A stretch of 21,111 nucleotides of DNA, taken from NCBI GenBank assembly GCA_049608225.1, contig JBMYXI010000061.1, positions 1 to 21,111 of the forward strand. Reading direction: 5' to 3'. A program made the translations under genes and the position numbers. The notes below the pieces were generated by a model, which had not been told where the DNA came from, did no database searches, and saw nothing but the letters and a program-made list of their open reading frames with translations. Source of the stretch: Parashewanella sp049608225 (GTDB taxonomy: Bacteria; Pseudomonadota; Gammaproteobacteria; Enterobacterales; Shewanellaceae). Shown piece after piece: positions 1 through 8,037 of the stretch; position 1 is the stretch's first letter, and each line of letters begins with the position of its first letter.

Positions 1-52
1 TAAAATCCCTCGCTGAATAAGCGTGCCAGTTCAAGTCTGGCCTCGGGTACCA
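1..52 (+). tRNA. tRNA-Leu(UAA), 3' part only (cut by window edge)
   Basis: The first 52 bases are identical to the 3' part of the complete tRNA-Leu gene at 94-179. They start at the anticodon TAA and run through the variable arm, the TpsiC arm (GTTCAAGTC) and the encoded CCA at 50-52. The 5' half lies outside the window, so this is a truncation by the window and not a broken gene. The 41-bp spacer to the next copy suggests that both come from one tandem tRNA transcript. Confidence 0.93.
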
Positions 53-93
53 TTTATACGCTGATAATTTACCAATAATAAACGCTTCATGAT

Positions 94-179
94 GCCCGAG
101 TGGTGGAATCGGTAGACACAAGGGATTTAAAATCCCTCGCTGAATAAGCGTGCCAGTTCAAGTCTGGCCTCGGGTACCA
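94..179 (+). tRNA. tRNA-Leu(UAA)
   Basis: This is a complete 86-nt class II tRNA. The acceptor strand GCCCGAG pairs with CTCGGGT near the 3' end. The D-arm contains GGTAGACA. The anticodon stem AGGGA/TCCCT encloses the loop TTTAAAA, giving anticodon TAA at 128-130. A long variable arm follows (about CGCTGAATAAGCG), then the TpsiC arm with GTTCAAGTC, and an encoded CCA at 177-179. The layout matches E. coli leuZ-type tRNA-Leu(UAA), which decodes UUA and UUG. No hairpin terminator follows; only a T-rich stretch is seen, and it already lies inside the 3' end of the convergent lipoprotein gene. Confidence 0.97.
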
Positions 180-182
180 TTT

Positions 183-2096
183 CTATTTCTTTTCTTTAAA
201 TACATCACTGTTTGGATCAATTGATTCAATAATGAAGTCTCTTGTTGGTACATCAACGCCTAAAAGCACACGATCAATTTTTCGGTCAGCTAAATAATAA
301 GTACCTTGCCTATCGTATCCGCCTTTCTTAACAAGGGCCAAAAAGCGTGGTAATTGTGGCAGCATTTTTCGAAATGAATTAGGTACAATAATGGATGCGA
401 TGTTATTACCATTAATTGTTGCTCGCTGCCAATCAATCGTTGTAGCTGTTACTTCGTTAATTTCAGTTTTATCATTAAAAAACTTGAGAACTAACTCATT
501 TTCATCGCCAGTATCAGTGATGGTGAGCTTATCAATTTTACCCTCTAGTAATGAAAATCTAAAAAAATCGTTGTTTACTCGATAAGCAACGACATGGCTG
601 CCGTCTTTCGTTGCACCAAGATATAAGATATCTGGGAGTTCATTATTTCCAGCTTGGTAAATGTATCCTGACTTTGTGCGTTTATCACGTGATGTGACAA
701 TTTTTTGTTGATTTCTTGTTCGGCTTTGTGGTCGAAATACATCTACATAGTGACAAAGGCCTGCAATCGGATCATCAGCTCGTGGCGTACATTGTGGTTG
801 TGGTTTAAAAAGTACAGTGTCGCTGATAGGGATTCTTGCAACACTATATAAATTGGTGTTAACAGGGAAGGTCATTGTACTGCCTTGGGTTGCTACTCCC
901 CAAGAATCGGAAAGTCTGGGAAAGAGCGACATGACTGTTGATACATGCAATTCACTGACATCGAATGCAGCGGCAACTAAAGAATACTTAAATGATGAAA
1001 CTGGGTTATTAGTAAACTCAATACTGTCTGCGCCAGCGGCATTATCAGGACCAAAGAATGAGTATTCTCCTAACTCTGCGATCGTTGAATGACTAAGAGT
1101 ATGAAGTGAATCATAACCTAATACAGTGGATTTAGTTTCAGATAAGTGTGCTGATGGGCGAAAATTTTGAGATTCTATTGCTTGGCCAGAGTTAACTTGA
1201 AAATACGTATATTTGAGCCCAACATCGGTGCCATGGAACAAGGATATTTTTGTATTTAAGTTTGAGTTAAATGGATCAAGTAAATTAAATGCTGTCGCAT
1301 GTTTGGTATTATGAACCAATATTGCACCTTCTGCTGCCAATGTATCATCTGGGGTGTCATCTGTAGAGCTTGCACTTATTGACATGGACGTCACAGCCGT
1401 TTTCTTACGAACAATTGTTGGAATTTTTGCATACTGATCGATATTCCGTAATTGAGAGAATACTGCAAATTCATGTTGTGCCAATTTTGGAAGCTTGTTG
1501 AATTTTTCGTGGTCGCGCAGCAGTTTTACACGTTCAGGGTAATTAGTAATAAAGTCTGCTGCAATTTGTTGGTAAATTTCAGCCTCTTTGATTGAAATAG
1601 CCGTTGCCTTTGAGTTTGATTTTTCGTTTAAATAATTATGGCAAAGGGGCAAGTCGGTCAACATATACTCTTGTAACTCATCGGTCGCGATCGTTTGTTT
1701 TTGTCTGTCAATATTGATTTTTTGATGTACTAACGAGGTGATAGGGCTGATGATCTTGCAACCATGTGGGCTGGTAAGTGTATAAGGTTCTGATGGTTGA
1801 GACGATGAATTCTTCATGGTCGCATTCGGAGTAATTATTGCGACTAACGGACAACTCAAATTGACCGAACTTGAATTAATTTCACCATTAAGATCAGTGA
1901 TACTAAAGCGTTCGTCTTTATCGCAATGTAAATTGCCGTCACAGTCTGAGCAGACTTTTACATTTTGAAAATAATCATTATTAGAGATGACTGGGATTTT
2001 AGTTGCTGTAATATCATCGACGATTTCAGTTGTTTTATCATTACAAGCTGAAATGAGGAATATAAAAACGATAGTAAGATGAATTTTATAACACAT
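183..2096 (-). CDS. Putative surface lipoprotein of unknown function with an EF-hand-like Cys/Asp loop
   Basis: This is a 637-aa protein with a lipoprotein signal peptide: a hydrophobic stretch at residues 7-17 and a lipobox LISAC with Cys18 as the likely lipidated residue. Residues 49-62 (CSDCDGNLHCDKDE) resemble a calcium-binding DxDGN loop flanked by cysteines. A short TDLNGE segment follows, then at about residue 117 ISPITSLV, similar to the TPLTTLV motif of many gammaproteobacterial lipoproteins. I recognise this N-terminal module as common in marine gammaproteobacterial exported proteins, but I do not recognise the remaining 500 residues. The start ATG is preceded by GGAG at a spacing of about 8 nt. 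The gene is convergent with tRNA-Leu, with its TAG only 3 bp from the tRNA CCA, and no terminator is visible between them. It was probably vertically inherited, but a recent arrival beside the tRNA cannot be excluded. Confidence 0.7.
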   Translation of the reverse strand: MCYKIHLTIVFIFLISACNDKTTEIVDDITATKIPVISNNDYFQNVKVCSDCDGNLHCDKDERFSITDLNGEINSSSVNLSCPLVAIITPNATMKNSSSQPSEPYTLTSPHGCKIISPITSLVHQKINIDRQKQTIATDELQEYMLTDLPLCHNYLNEKSNSKATAISIKEAEIYQQIAADFITNYPERVKLLRDHEKFNKLPKLAQHEFAVFSQLRNIDQYAKIPTIVRKKTAVTSMSISASSTDDTPDDTLAAEGAILVHNTKHATAFNLLDPFNSNLNTKISLFHGTDVGLKYTYFQVNSGQAIESQNFRPSAHLSETKSTVLGYDSLHTLSHSTIAELGEYSFFGPDNAAGADSIEFTNNPVSSFKYSLVAAAFDVSELHVSTVMSLFPRLSDSWGVATQGSTMTFPVNTNLYSVARIPISDTVLFKPQPQCTPRADDPIAGLCHYVDVFRPQSRTRNQQKIVTSRDKRTKSGYIYQAGNNELPDILYLGATKDGSHVVAYRVNNDFFRFSLLEGKIDKLTITDTGDENELVLKFFNDKTEINEVTATTIDWQRATINGNNIASIIVPNSFRKMLPQLPRFLALVKKGGYDRQGTYYLADRKIDRVLLGVDVPTRDFIIESIDPNSDVFKEKK

Positions 2097-2225
2097 TATA
2101 GAGGCTCCAATAACACTTCAATCCTTAAAGATATTAGAAAAAGCTTAGCAAACATCTGAGTGTTTTCTAATCAATGAGTTATCACTTTGTTTTTGCTGGC
2201 CTTAATGCCTATTGATTTTGTGCTA
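2097..2225. other. Intergenic region between the lipoprotein gene and the pst promoter
   Basis: No gene is visible here. The region must hold the promoter of the leftward lipoprotein gene. It contains a 9-bp inverted repeat, ATTAGAAAA at 2133-2141 and TTTTCTAAT at 2163-2171, separated by 21 bp. No T-run follows in a terminator-like position, so the repeat could be an operator or a transcript hairpin. I cannot assign a role. Confidence 0.4.
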
Positions 2226-2258
2226 CTGTAATACAACTGTCATCTTTACGTCATAAAA
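2226..2258 (+). promoter_or_regulatory. Pho box array (PhoB binding site) of the pst operon
   Basis: Positions 2226-2243 read CTGTAATACAACTGTCAT, which matches the E. coli Pho-box consensus CTGTCATAWAWCTGTCAY at 16 of 18 positions. A third 11-bp unit follows, so the site is three head-to-tail repeats at 2226-2236, 2237-2247 and 2248-2258, each carrying a (C/A)(T/C)GT(C/A)AT core. PhoB binds such 11-bp direct repeats in place of a -35 element. The site lies 82-114 bp upstream of the pstC start codon, leaving space for a -10 element (not clearly recognisable) and a leader. Induction under phosphate limitation by PhoBR is the expected regulation. Confidence 0.85.
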
Positions 2259-2339
2259 TCCCCAGCGTTAAAAAAGGACTCGTGTCAGAGTCGCCTGCTA
2301 CCGCCGTTTGACACAATTAGAATTAAATAGAGGTTCTTA

Positions 2340-4598
2340 ATGGAAACTCAGGTAAACCAACCTGGTTCAAACTCACAGTCGCCGTTTTTACACAGCACTG
2401 CTGGTCGACGAACATTCATGGATAAAGCTACAAAGTTTGGTGTTGCTATTGGTGGCACTATGGTATTTGTTGCGCTGCTTTTGATTTTCTTTTACTTGTT
2501 GTATGTGATAAAGCCTGTTTTTGACAGTGCAACCATGACACAAACAACTTCAATTACTGGACAAAATTACACTGGTGAAACTTTAATGGTCGGCAGTGAT
2601 GAACAGAATGAAGTTGCGTATCGGGTATCCACAACAGGCGAAGTTAACTTTTACAAAGTCAGTACTGGCGAATTATTGTTAGCTTATCAACCTAAACTAC
2701 CGCGAGGCGTTGAGGTAGCCAGCAGCAGTAAAGCCATGCCAAGTGATCAGATGTTCGCCTTAGGTCTGAGTAACGGTCAGGCTTTATTATTGTCGGTGAA
2801 GTTTGGGGTAAGTTACCCTGATAACCAACGAGTGATCACGCCTGAAATTGGTTTTCCAGCAGGTGAGCAACCACTAGATATTAGTGAACGTGGCGAAGCA
2901 CTTACGCATATGGCCTTTAGCTACAGCAGTGACAAAATGAGTTTTGCGTTTCTGGCTGAAAATGGCACTTGGCAGATCACTCGCTTTGAAGGCGAAGAGA
3001 ATATGCTGACAGAAGAAATCGAATGGGTTGCTGAAAGTAGCGAACTCGTTGATGCGCCAGCTCGTGCGGATAAAGTGTTGATGACACCAGATCAACGCCA
3101 GTTACTGTTGCAATCTTCCGATAAAGTCTTTGTGTATGATATTCGTTATCTTGATGAAACTTCATTGCTACAAGTACTGAATCTTGAAGTGACAAACACC
3201 AAAGTCACTGATCTTGAACTGCTTGCGGGTGCTAGTTCAATTATTGTTGCTTATGATTCAGGAGAAGTGAGTCAATATTTTCAGGTGAACGGAGAAAAAG
3301 GTCGTCTTTATCAACGCATCCGTGGCTTTAATGACTTACCACCTGTGTCGAAAATGACACCTGAGTTTTATCGTAAAAGTTTCGTGGTGACTAGTCCATC
3401 TGGTGAGCTCACTTTACTGTACACCACCAGTCAAAGAGAGTTATTAAGACAAAAGTTTGATATTGGCACACCAACGGCTATGGGCTTTAATCCGCGATCA
3501 AATGGATTAGTCGTTGAAGCGGGTAACCAGTTACATATTTTTAATGTTAACAACCCTCATCCTGAAGTTTCTTGGAGCGCATTGTGGGATAAAGTGTGGT
3601 ACGAAGGTTACCCTGAGCCTAAATATGTGTGGCAGTCAACGTCAGGCTCTGATGATTTTGAAGCAAAACTCAGCTTAATGCCTTTAGCCTTTGGTACCAT
3701 GAAAGCCGCATTTTATGCGATGTTGTTCGCTGTACCATTAGCCATTGCTGGCGCGATTTATACCGCCTACTTTATGTCATCCGCCGTTCGTAGCTACGTA
3801 AAACCAACCATTGAAATTATGGAAGCACTGCCAACGGTGATCCTAGGTTTCTTGGCGGGGCTTTGGTTAGCACCAATCATTGAAGAAAACTTACCAGGTA
3901 TTTTGGTATTGCTGGTCTTGTTGCCAACGTCAATTTTAGCGGCAGCATTTGCTTGGAGTAAACTGCCATTAAAATGGAAGTTAAGATTACCAGAAATTTA
4001 TCAAGAGTTGATGTTAGTCCCTGTTGTATGTTTTGTCGGTTGGTTCTCTTTTGAAATCAGTCCAGTGATTGAAATTGCCTTTTTTGGCGGTGATTCTCGT
4101 CAATACATCACCAACGAACTCGGTATCACATTCGACCAACGAAATGCATTGGTTGTTGGTATTGCAATGGGCTTTGCGGTGATCCCAACGATTTTCTCCA
4201 TCGCGGAAGACGCTATTTTCTCGGTACCACGTCATTTATCAAACGGTAGTTTGGCGCTTGGAGCAACTCAATGGCAAACATTGACTCGTGTGGTGTTATT
4301 AACGGCAAGCCCAGGCATTTTCTCCGCGATTATGATGGGACTGGGGCGTGCGGTTGGTGAAACTATGATCGTATTGATGGCAACGGGTAACACAGCGATC
4401 ATGGAATGGAGCGTGTTCGAAGGTATGAGAACATTAGCGGCGAACATTGCAGTCGAGATGCCCGAGTCGGCGATTGGTAGCTCGCATTATCGAGTATTGT
4501 TCTTAGCTGCCTTTGTATTGTTTATTTTCACTTTCTTCTTCAACACTATTGCTGAAGTGGTTAGGCAACGACTGCGTGAGAAATACAGCTCATTGTAA
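2340..4598 (+). CDS. pstC: Phosphate ABC transporter permease PstC, long form
   Basis: This is one of the two membrane permease subunits of the high-affinity Pst phosphate importer. The 752 residues are more than twice the length of E. coli PstC (319 aa). One membrane segment at about 34-56 is followed by roughly 390 residues of predicted periplasmic sequence without obvious membrane spans, with short beta-rich segments that could form a propeller-like fold (inference). The permease domain starts near residue 450 and carries the EAA-loop sequence SLALGATQWQTLTRVVL at about 634-650, which contacts PstB. ATG at 2340 is preceded by AGAGG at a 6-nt spacing. It is the first gene of the Pho-box-controlled operon. 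The long form is known in Vibrio and Shewanella relatives, so it is a family variant and not a recent fusion. Confidence 0.93.
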   Translation: METQVNQPGSNSQSPFLHSTAGRRTFMDKATKFGVAIGGTMVFVALLLIFFYLLYVIKPVFDSATMTQTTSITGQNYTGETLMVGSDEQNEVAYRVSTTGEVNFYKVSTGELLLAYQPKLPRGVEVASSSKAMPSDQMFALGLSNGQALLLSVKFGVSYPDNQRVITPEIGFPAGEQPLDISERGEALTHMAFSYSSDKMSFAFLAENGTWQITRFEGEENMLTEEIEWVAESSELVDAPARADKVLMTPDQRQLLLQSSDKVFVYDIRYLDETSLLQVLNLEVTNTKVTDLELLAGASSIIVAYDSGEVSQYFQVNGEKGRLYQRIRGFNDLPPVSKMTPEFYRKSFVVTSPSGELTLLYTTSQRELLRQKFDIGTPTAMGFNPRSNGLVVEAGNQLHIFNVNNPHPEVSWSALWDKVWYEGYPEPKYVWQSTSGSDDFEAKLSLMPLAFGTMKAAFYAMLFAVPLAIAGAIYTAYFMSSAVRSYVKPTIEIMEALPTVILGFLAGLWLAPIIEENLPGILVLLVLLPTSILAAAFAWSKLPLKWKLRLPEIYQELMLVPVVCFVGWFSFEISPVIEIAFFGGDSRQYITNELGITFDQRNALVVGIAMGFAVIPTIFSIAEDAIFSVPRHLSNGSLALGATQWQTLTRVVLLTASPGIFSAIMMGLGRAVGETMIVLMATGNTAIMEWSVFEGMRTLAANIAVEMPESAIGSSHYRVLFLAAFVLFIFTFFFNTIAEVVRQRLREKYSSL

Positions 4599-4631
4599 TA
4601 ATGGGCTGTAATTTAGGGAGTGAATAAAAAG

Positions 4632-4676
4632 ATGACTATTTTTCGAAAGAGCTGGAGAGGTTCGCGTAATGGGTAA
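4632..4676 (+). CDS. Possible 14-codon ORF overlapping the pstA start
   Basis: The reading frame encodes MTIFRKSWRGSRNG and stops with TAA at 4674-4676, overlapping the pstA start codon (4669-4671) by 8 bp in another frame. An in-frame GTG at 4620 could extend it by four codons. The SD candidate GGGAG around 4615-4619 is about 12 nt from the ATG, which is wide. If translated, it would couple translation to pstA. The peptide has no recognised similarity, and chance is a serious alternative. Confidence 0.2.
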   Translation: MTIFRKSWRGSRNG

Positions 4677-6321
4677 CTGGTTTAAGTCTGGCTCACCTTG
4701 GATTTGGATGACAGGTGGCGCAGTTAGCTTAAGTTTAATTGCTGTATTGGGTTTGTTGTTATTAATTGCTTGGCGTGGTCTAAGCTACTTTTGGCCTGCT
4801 GATATTTATGAATGGCAGCTGCAAGATCAAACAGGAAAAAAATCGATTTTAATCGGTGAAATCTACGACAGAGAAGAGGTACCATCGGAGCGTTTGGAAT
4901 CTGCAGGCCATAAATTTAAGCAACATCCGGGTGAATTCGTTACTCGTTATTTGATTAAGACAGGTAACCGTGAACGTGTCGGTTTAGATTTCCGTTGGGT
5001 ACTGGAGACCGACATTGTTAGTCGCTCTACACCAAAAGATATCGCTGTATTTGAACGTAACAAAAACGGTAATTTTTATGGTTACCCTATTGCTGTTATC
5101 GAAGATGGCAAGCAATTAACTGGCGTTAGCTTAAAAGCACAGTTGGATTCTCATATTGAACGCGCAGTTAAGTTATCTTATAAAGCAGTTGAACTACAAA
5201 AAAGTGATATTGGTACGATTAACTACCAGTTAGAAAAACTACGTCTGCAAGGACGTAAGTATGAACTTGCCGGTGAATTTACAGACGCTAGAAAAAATGA
5301 CATAGAGCAGCAAAAAGAACAATTAAATAAAGATTATAAAGTACTTGAACAACAATTCTTTGCTTTAAAAAGAAGTGCTGGTCGTGATGCAGTTCTTGTG
5401 AAAGATATGTCAGGTGAGGTCATTAAGTTACCGTTAGATACCATCTTAGATGTTACCTTTGTTAATGACTTGAGTTTGATCGGGAAAGTAGGACATTGGT
5501 TTTCGGGTGTTGCTCATTTTGTGAGTGATGATCCTCGTGAAGCGAACACTGAAGGTGGTGTATTTCCAGCCATTTTTGGTACCGTGTTTATGGTATTGTT
5601 GATGGCTGTTATTGTTACGCCATTTGGTGTTATTGCGGCTATTTATCTGCATGAGTATGCGAAGAAAGGTCCAATAACAAAGATGATCCGCATTGCGGTC
5701 ATTAACTTAGCGGGTGTTCCTTCAATTGTTTACGGTGTATTTGGTTTAGGCTTCTTTGTTTACATGATGGGCGGCTCAATTGATCAGCTATTTTACCCTG
5801 AAGCATTACCGTCACCAACGTTTGGTTCACCCGGTGTTATTTGGTCTGCGCTAACCCTTGCTATTTTGACATTGCCTGTGGTTATCGTTTCAACCGAAGA
5901 AGGCTTGAGCCGTATTCCAAGCTCTGTTCGTCAAGGTAGTTTGGCATTAGGTGCAACCAAAGCTGAAACCTTATGGCGCATTATCATCCCAATGGCAAGT
6001 CCTGCTATTATGACTGGACTGATTTTAGCGGTTGCTCGTGCTGCCGGTGAAGTTGCACCACTGATGCTGGTTGGTGTGGTAAAACTTGCACCAACATTGC
6101 CAATCGATATGAACTTCCCATTTGTGCATTTGGAACGTAAGTTCATGCATTTAGGATTCCATATTTATGATGTGGGCTTTCAAAGCCCGAACGTTGAGGC
6201 GGCACGTCCGTTAGTTTATGCAACATCTTTCTTATTAGTTTCCGTTATTGTTGCATTGAACCTAACAGCCATTGGTGTGCGAAATCACTTACGTGAAAAG
6301 TATCGTTCACTCGAACATTAA
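4669..6321 (+). CDS. pstA: Phosphate ABC transporter permease PstA, long form
   Basis: This is the second permease subunit of the Pst importer. The 550 residues far exceed E. coli PstA (296 aa). A first membrane segment lies at about 12-34. A long extracytoplasmic region follows and includes a Lys/Glu/Gln-rich probable coiled coil at about 165-240. The permease domain begins near residue 297 (GTVFMVLLMAVIVTPFGVIA), and the EAA loop SLALGATKAETLWRIIIP lies at about 423-440. ATG at 4669 follows GGAGAGG with a spacing of about 8 nt. It sits 70 bp after pstC. The large insert parallels that in PstC, which suggests that the two extracytoplasmic regions work together (inference). Confidence 0.92.
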   Translation: MGNWFKSGSPWIWMTGGAVSLSLIAVLGLLLLIAWRGLSYFWPADIYEWQLQDQTGKKSILIGEIYDREEVPSERLESAGHKFKQHPGEFVTRYLIKTGNRERVGLDFRWVLETDIVSRSTPKDIAVFERNKNGNFYGYPIAVIEDGKQLTGVSLKAQLDSHIERAVKLSYKAVELQKSDIGTINYQLEKLRLQGRKYELAGEFTDARKNDIEQQKEQLNKDYKVLEQQFFALKRSAGRDAVLVKDMSGEVIKLPLDTILDVTFVNDLSLIGKVGHWFSGVAHFVSDDPREANTEGGVFPAIFGTVFMVLLMAVIVTPFGVIAAIYLHEYAKKGPITKMIRIAVINLAGVPSIVYGVFGLGFFVYMMGGSIDQLFYPEALPSPTFGSPGVIWSALTLAILTLPVVIVSTEEGLSRIPSSVRQGSLALGATKAETLWRIIIPMASPAIMTGLILAVARAAGEVAPLMLVGVVKLAPTLPIDMNFPFVHLERKFMHLGFHIYDVGFQSPNVEAARPLVYATSFLLVSVIVALNLTAIGVRNHLREKYRSLEH

Positions 6322-6399
6322 TAATACAAATTAACTATGGGCATGCGTTGAATTAACAGTGTGCCATAACAAAATTCCAAGATGTGATTAGGACTGAAC

Positions 6400-7221
6400 A
6401 TGATTTCAATTGATCAAACAAATTTAAACATGGATGGAAAGGTGGATTTAGAAAATTTGCCTGAATCAGAAACGGCTTTGCAGATACGTGATCTCAATTT
6501 GCGTTACGGTGAGAAACAAGCATTGTTTGACGTATCAATGCGTATACCGAAAAAACAAGTTACTGCCTTCATTGGCCCAAGTGGTTGTGGTAAATCAACG
6601 CTACTGCGTTGTATTAATCGTATGAACGATCTGGTTGATACTTGTAATATTGATGGTGAAATCTTGCTTCATGGTCAAAATATTTATGATAAAGGCGTCG
6701 ATGTTGCCGCTTTACGCCGTAATGTTGGTATGGTATTTCAGCGTCCTAACCCATTCCCTAAATCCATTTATGAAAACGTAGTGTATGGCTTACGTTTGCA
6801 AGGCGTGAACAATCGTCGTGTACTGGACGAAGCATGTGAACGTTCACTTCGAGGCGCGGCCATATGGGATGAGGTTAAAGATAGATTGCATGACAATGCC
6901 TTTGGTCTATCGGGTGGTCAGCAGCAACGTTTGGTTATCGCACGTGCCATTGCGATTGAGCCAGAAGTTTTATTGCTTGATGAACCAACATCGGCATTGG
7001 ACCCGATTTCAACATTAACCATCGAAGAACTGATTACTGAACTAAAATCAAAATACACAGTGGTTATCGTTACTCATAATATGCAACAAGCGGCTCGCGT
7101 ATCTGATCAAACGGCATTCATGTATATGGGTGAACTGATTGAGTATTCAGATACCAATAACTTGTTCACTACACCGAAAAAGAAGAAAACCGAAGATTAC
7201 ATTACTGGTCGTTACGGTTAA
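6400..7221 (+). CDS. pstB: Phosphate ABC transporter ATP-binding protein PstB
   Basis: This is the cytoplasmic ATPase that drives phosphate import through PstCA. The 273 residues are typical of the family, with an N-terminal extension of about 25 residues before the ABC domain. Visible motifs are Walker A GPSGCGKST at 59-67, a Q-loop in MVFQRPNPFPKS, the ABC signature LSGGQQQRL at 170-178, Walker B LLLDEP at 191-196 and the H-loop His in VTHN. The PstB-typical NRMNDL follows Walker A. The ATG follows an AGGA ribosome-binding site. It lies between pstA (78-bp gap) and phoU. Confidence 0.96.
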   Translation: MISIDQTNLNMDGKVDLENLPESETALQIRDLNLRYGEKQALFDVSMRIPKKQVTAFIGPSGCGKSTLLRCINRMNDLVDTCNIDGEILLHGQNIYDKGVDVAALRRNVGMVFQRPNPFPKSIYENVVYGLRLQGVNNRRVLDEACERSLRGAAIWDEVKDRLHDNAFGLSGGQQQRLVIARAIAIEPEVLLLDEPTSALDPISTLTIEELITELKSKYTVVIVTHNMQQAARVSDQTAFMYMGELIEYSDTNNLFTTPKKKKTEDYITGRYG

Positions 7222-7239
7222 GAACTGGAGTTGAGAAAC

Positions 7240-7950
7240 ATGGAAAATATCAGCACAAATAAACATATTTCTGGCCAGTTTAATGCTGAGTTGGAAGATA
7301 TACGTAATAGAGTGTTGGCTATGGGCGGTTTGGTTGAGCAACAGCTTGAGCAAGCACTTGATGCACTAGGAACTCTTGATGCTGAATTAGCGCAAAAGAT
7401 CATTGATGGTGATCATAAAGTTAATGGTATGGAAGTTTCTATTGATGAGGAATGCACTCGTATCATTGCAAAGCGTCAGCCGGCAGCAAGTGATTTACGG
7501 CTAATTATTGCTATTTCAAAAACCATTGCTGATCTAGAGCGTATTGGTGATGCTTGTGTACGTATTGCCAAAGCAGCCCTTGAAAAACGTACCAATAATC
7601 AACAACCTTTATTGGTTAGCATTGAAAGTATGGGGCGTCACGCTACTCGTACTTTACATGCAACCTTGGATGCTCTTGCACGGATGGATGCTGATGCGGC
7701 TTTCGAACTTCATAAAGAAGATGCAAAATTAGATAAAGAATATGAAGGTATCATTCGTCAACTTATGACTTATATGATGGAAGATCCTCGCTCAATTCCT
7801 GGTGTGTTAGATGTTCTTTGGGCGGCAAGAGCGGTAGAACGTGTTGGTGATCGTTGTAAGAATATTTGTGAATACATTATTTACTATGTGAAGGGTAAAG
7901 ATGTACGTCACACGTCTTATGAAGATATGAAAAAAGATTTACAAAGCTAG
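7240..7950 (+). CDS. phoU: Phosphate signalling and transport regulator PhoU
   Basis: PhoU links the Pst transporter to the PhoR sensor, keeping PhoR as a phosphatase when phosphate is plentiful, and acts at the inner face of the membrane. The 236-aa all-helical protein shows two PhoU repeats with family motifs such as ERIGDACVRIAK in the first and VERVGDRCKNICEYI in the second, whose acidic residues bind metal clusters in homologues. I chose ATG at 7240 because GGAG at 7227-7230 stands 9 nt upstream. The in-frame TTG at 7231 directly abuts that SD and is unlikely to be the start. It is the last gene of the operon and is followed by a strong terminator. Confidence 0.95.
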   Translation: MENISTNKHISGQFNAELEDIRNRVLAMGGLVEQQLEQALDALGTLDAELAQKIIDGDHKVNGMEVSIDEECTRIIAKRQPAASDLRLIIAISKTIADLERIGDACVRIAKAALEKRTNNQQPLLVSIESMGRHATRTLHATLDALARMDADAAFELHKEDAKLDKEYEGIIRQLMTYMMEDPRSIPGVLDVLWAARAVERVGDRCKNICEYIIYYVKGKDVRHTSYEDMKKDLQS

Positions 7951-7970
7951 GATATGGTTATCTATAACAG

Positions 7971-7994
7971 GCCCTGCATTCGCAGGGTTTTTTT
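7971..7994 (+). terminator. Rho-independent terminator of the pst-phoU operon
   Basis: A perfect 6-bp stem CCCTGC/GCAGGG (7972-7977 and 7982-7987) with loop ATTC is followed directly by seven T residues. It lies 21 bp after the phoU stop codon. Confidence 0.95.
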
Positions 7995-8037
7995 ATTGCT
8001 ATTGATGGGTTGATATATAAGAAGAAAAATAACTCAA

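Noticed and set aside
1..182. Genomic island attachment site at tRNA-Leu
   Set aside because: No integrase gene and no further copy of the tRNA 3' end were noticed downstream; the only repeat is the tandem tRNA gene.
7231..7239. TTG start for phoU, three codons upstream
   Set aside because: It directly abuts the SD GGAG; ATG at 7240 has the proper 9-nt spacing.
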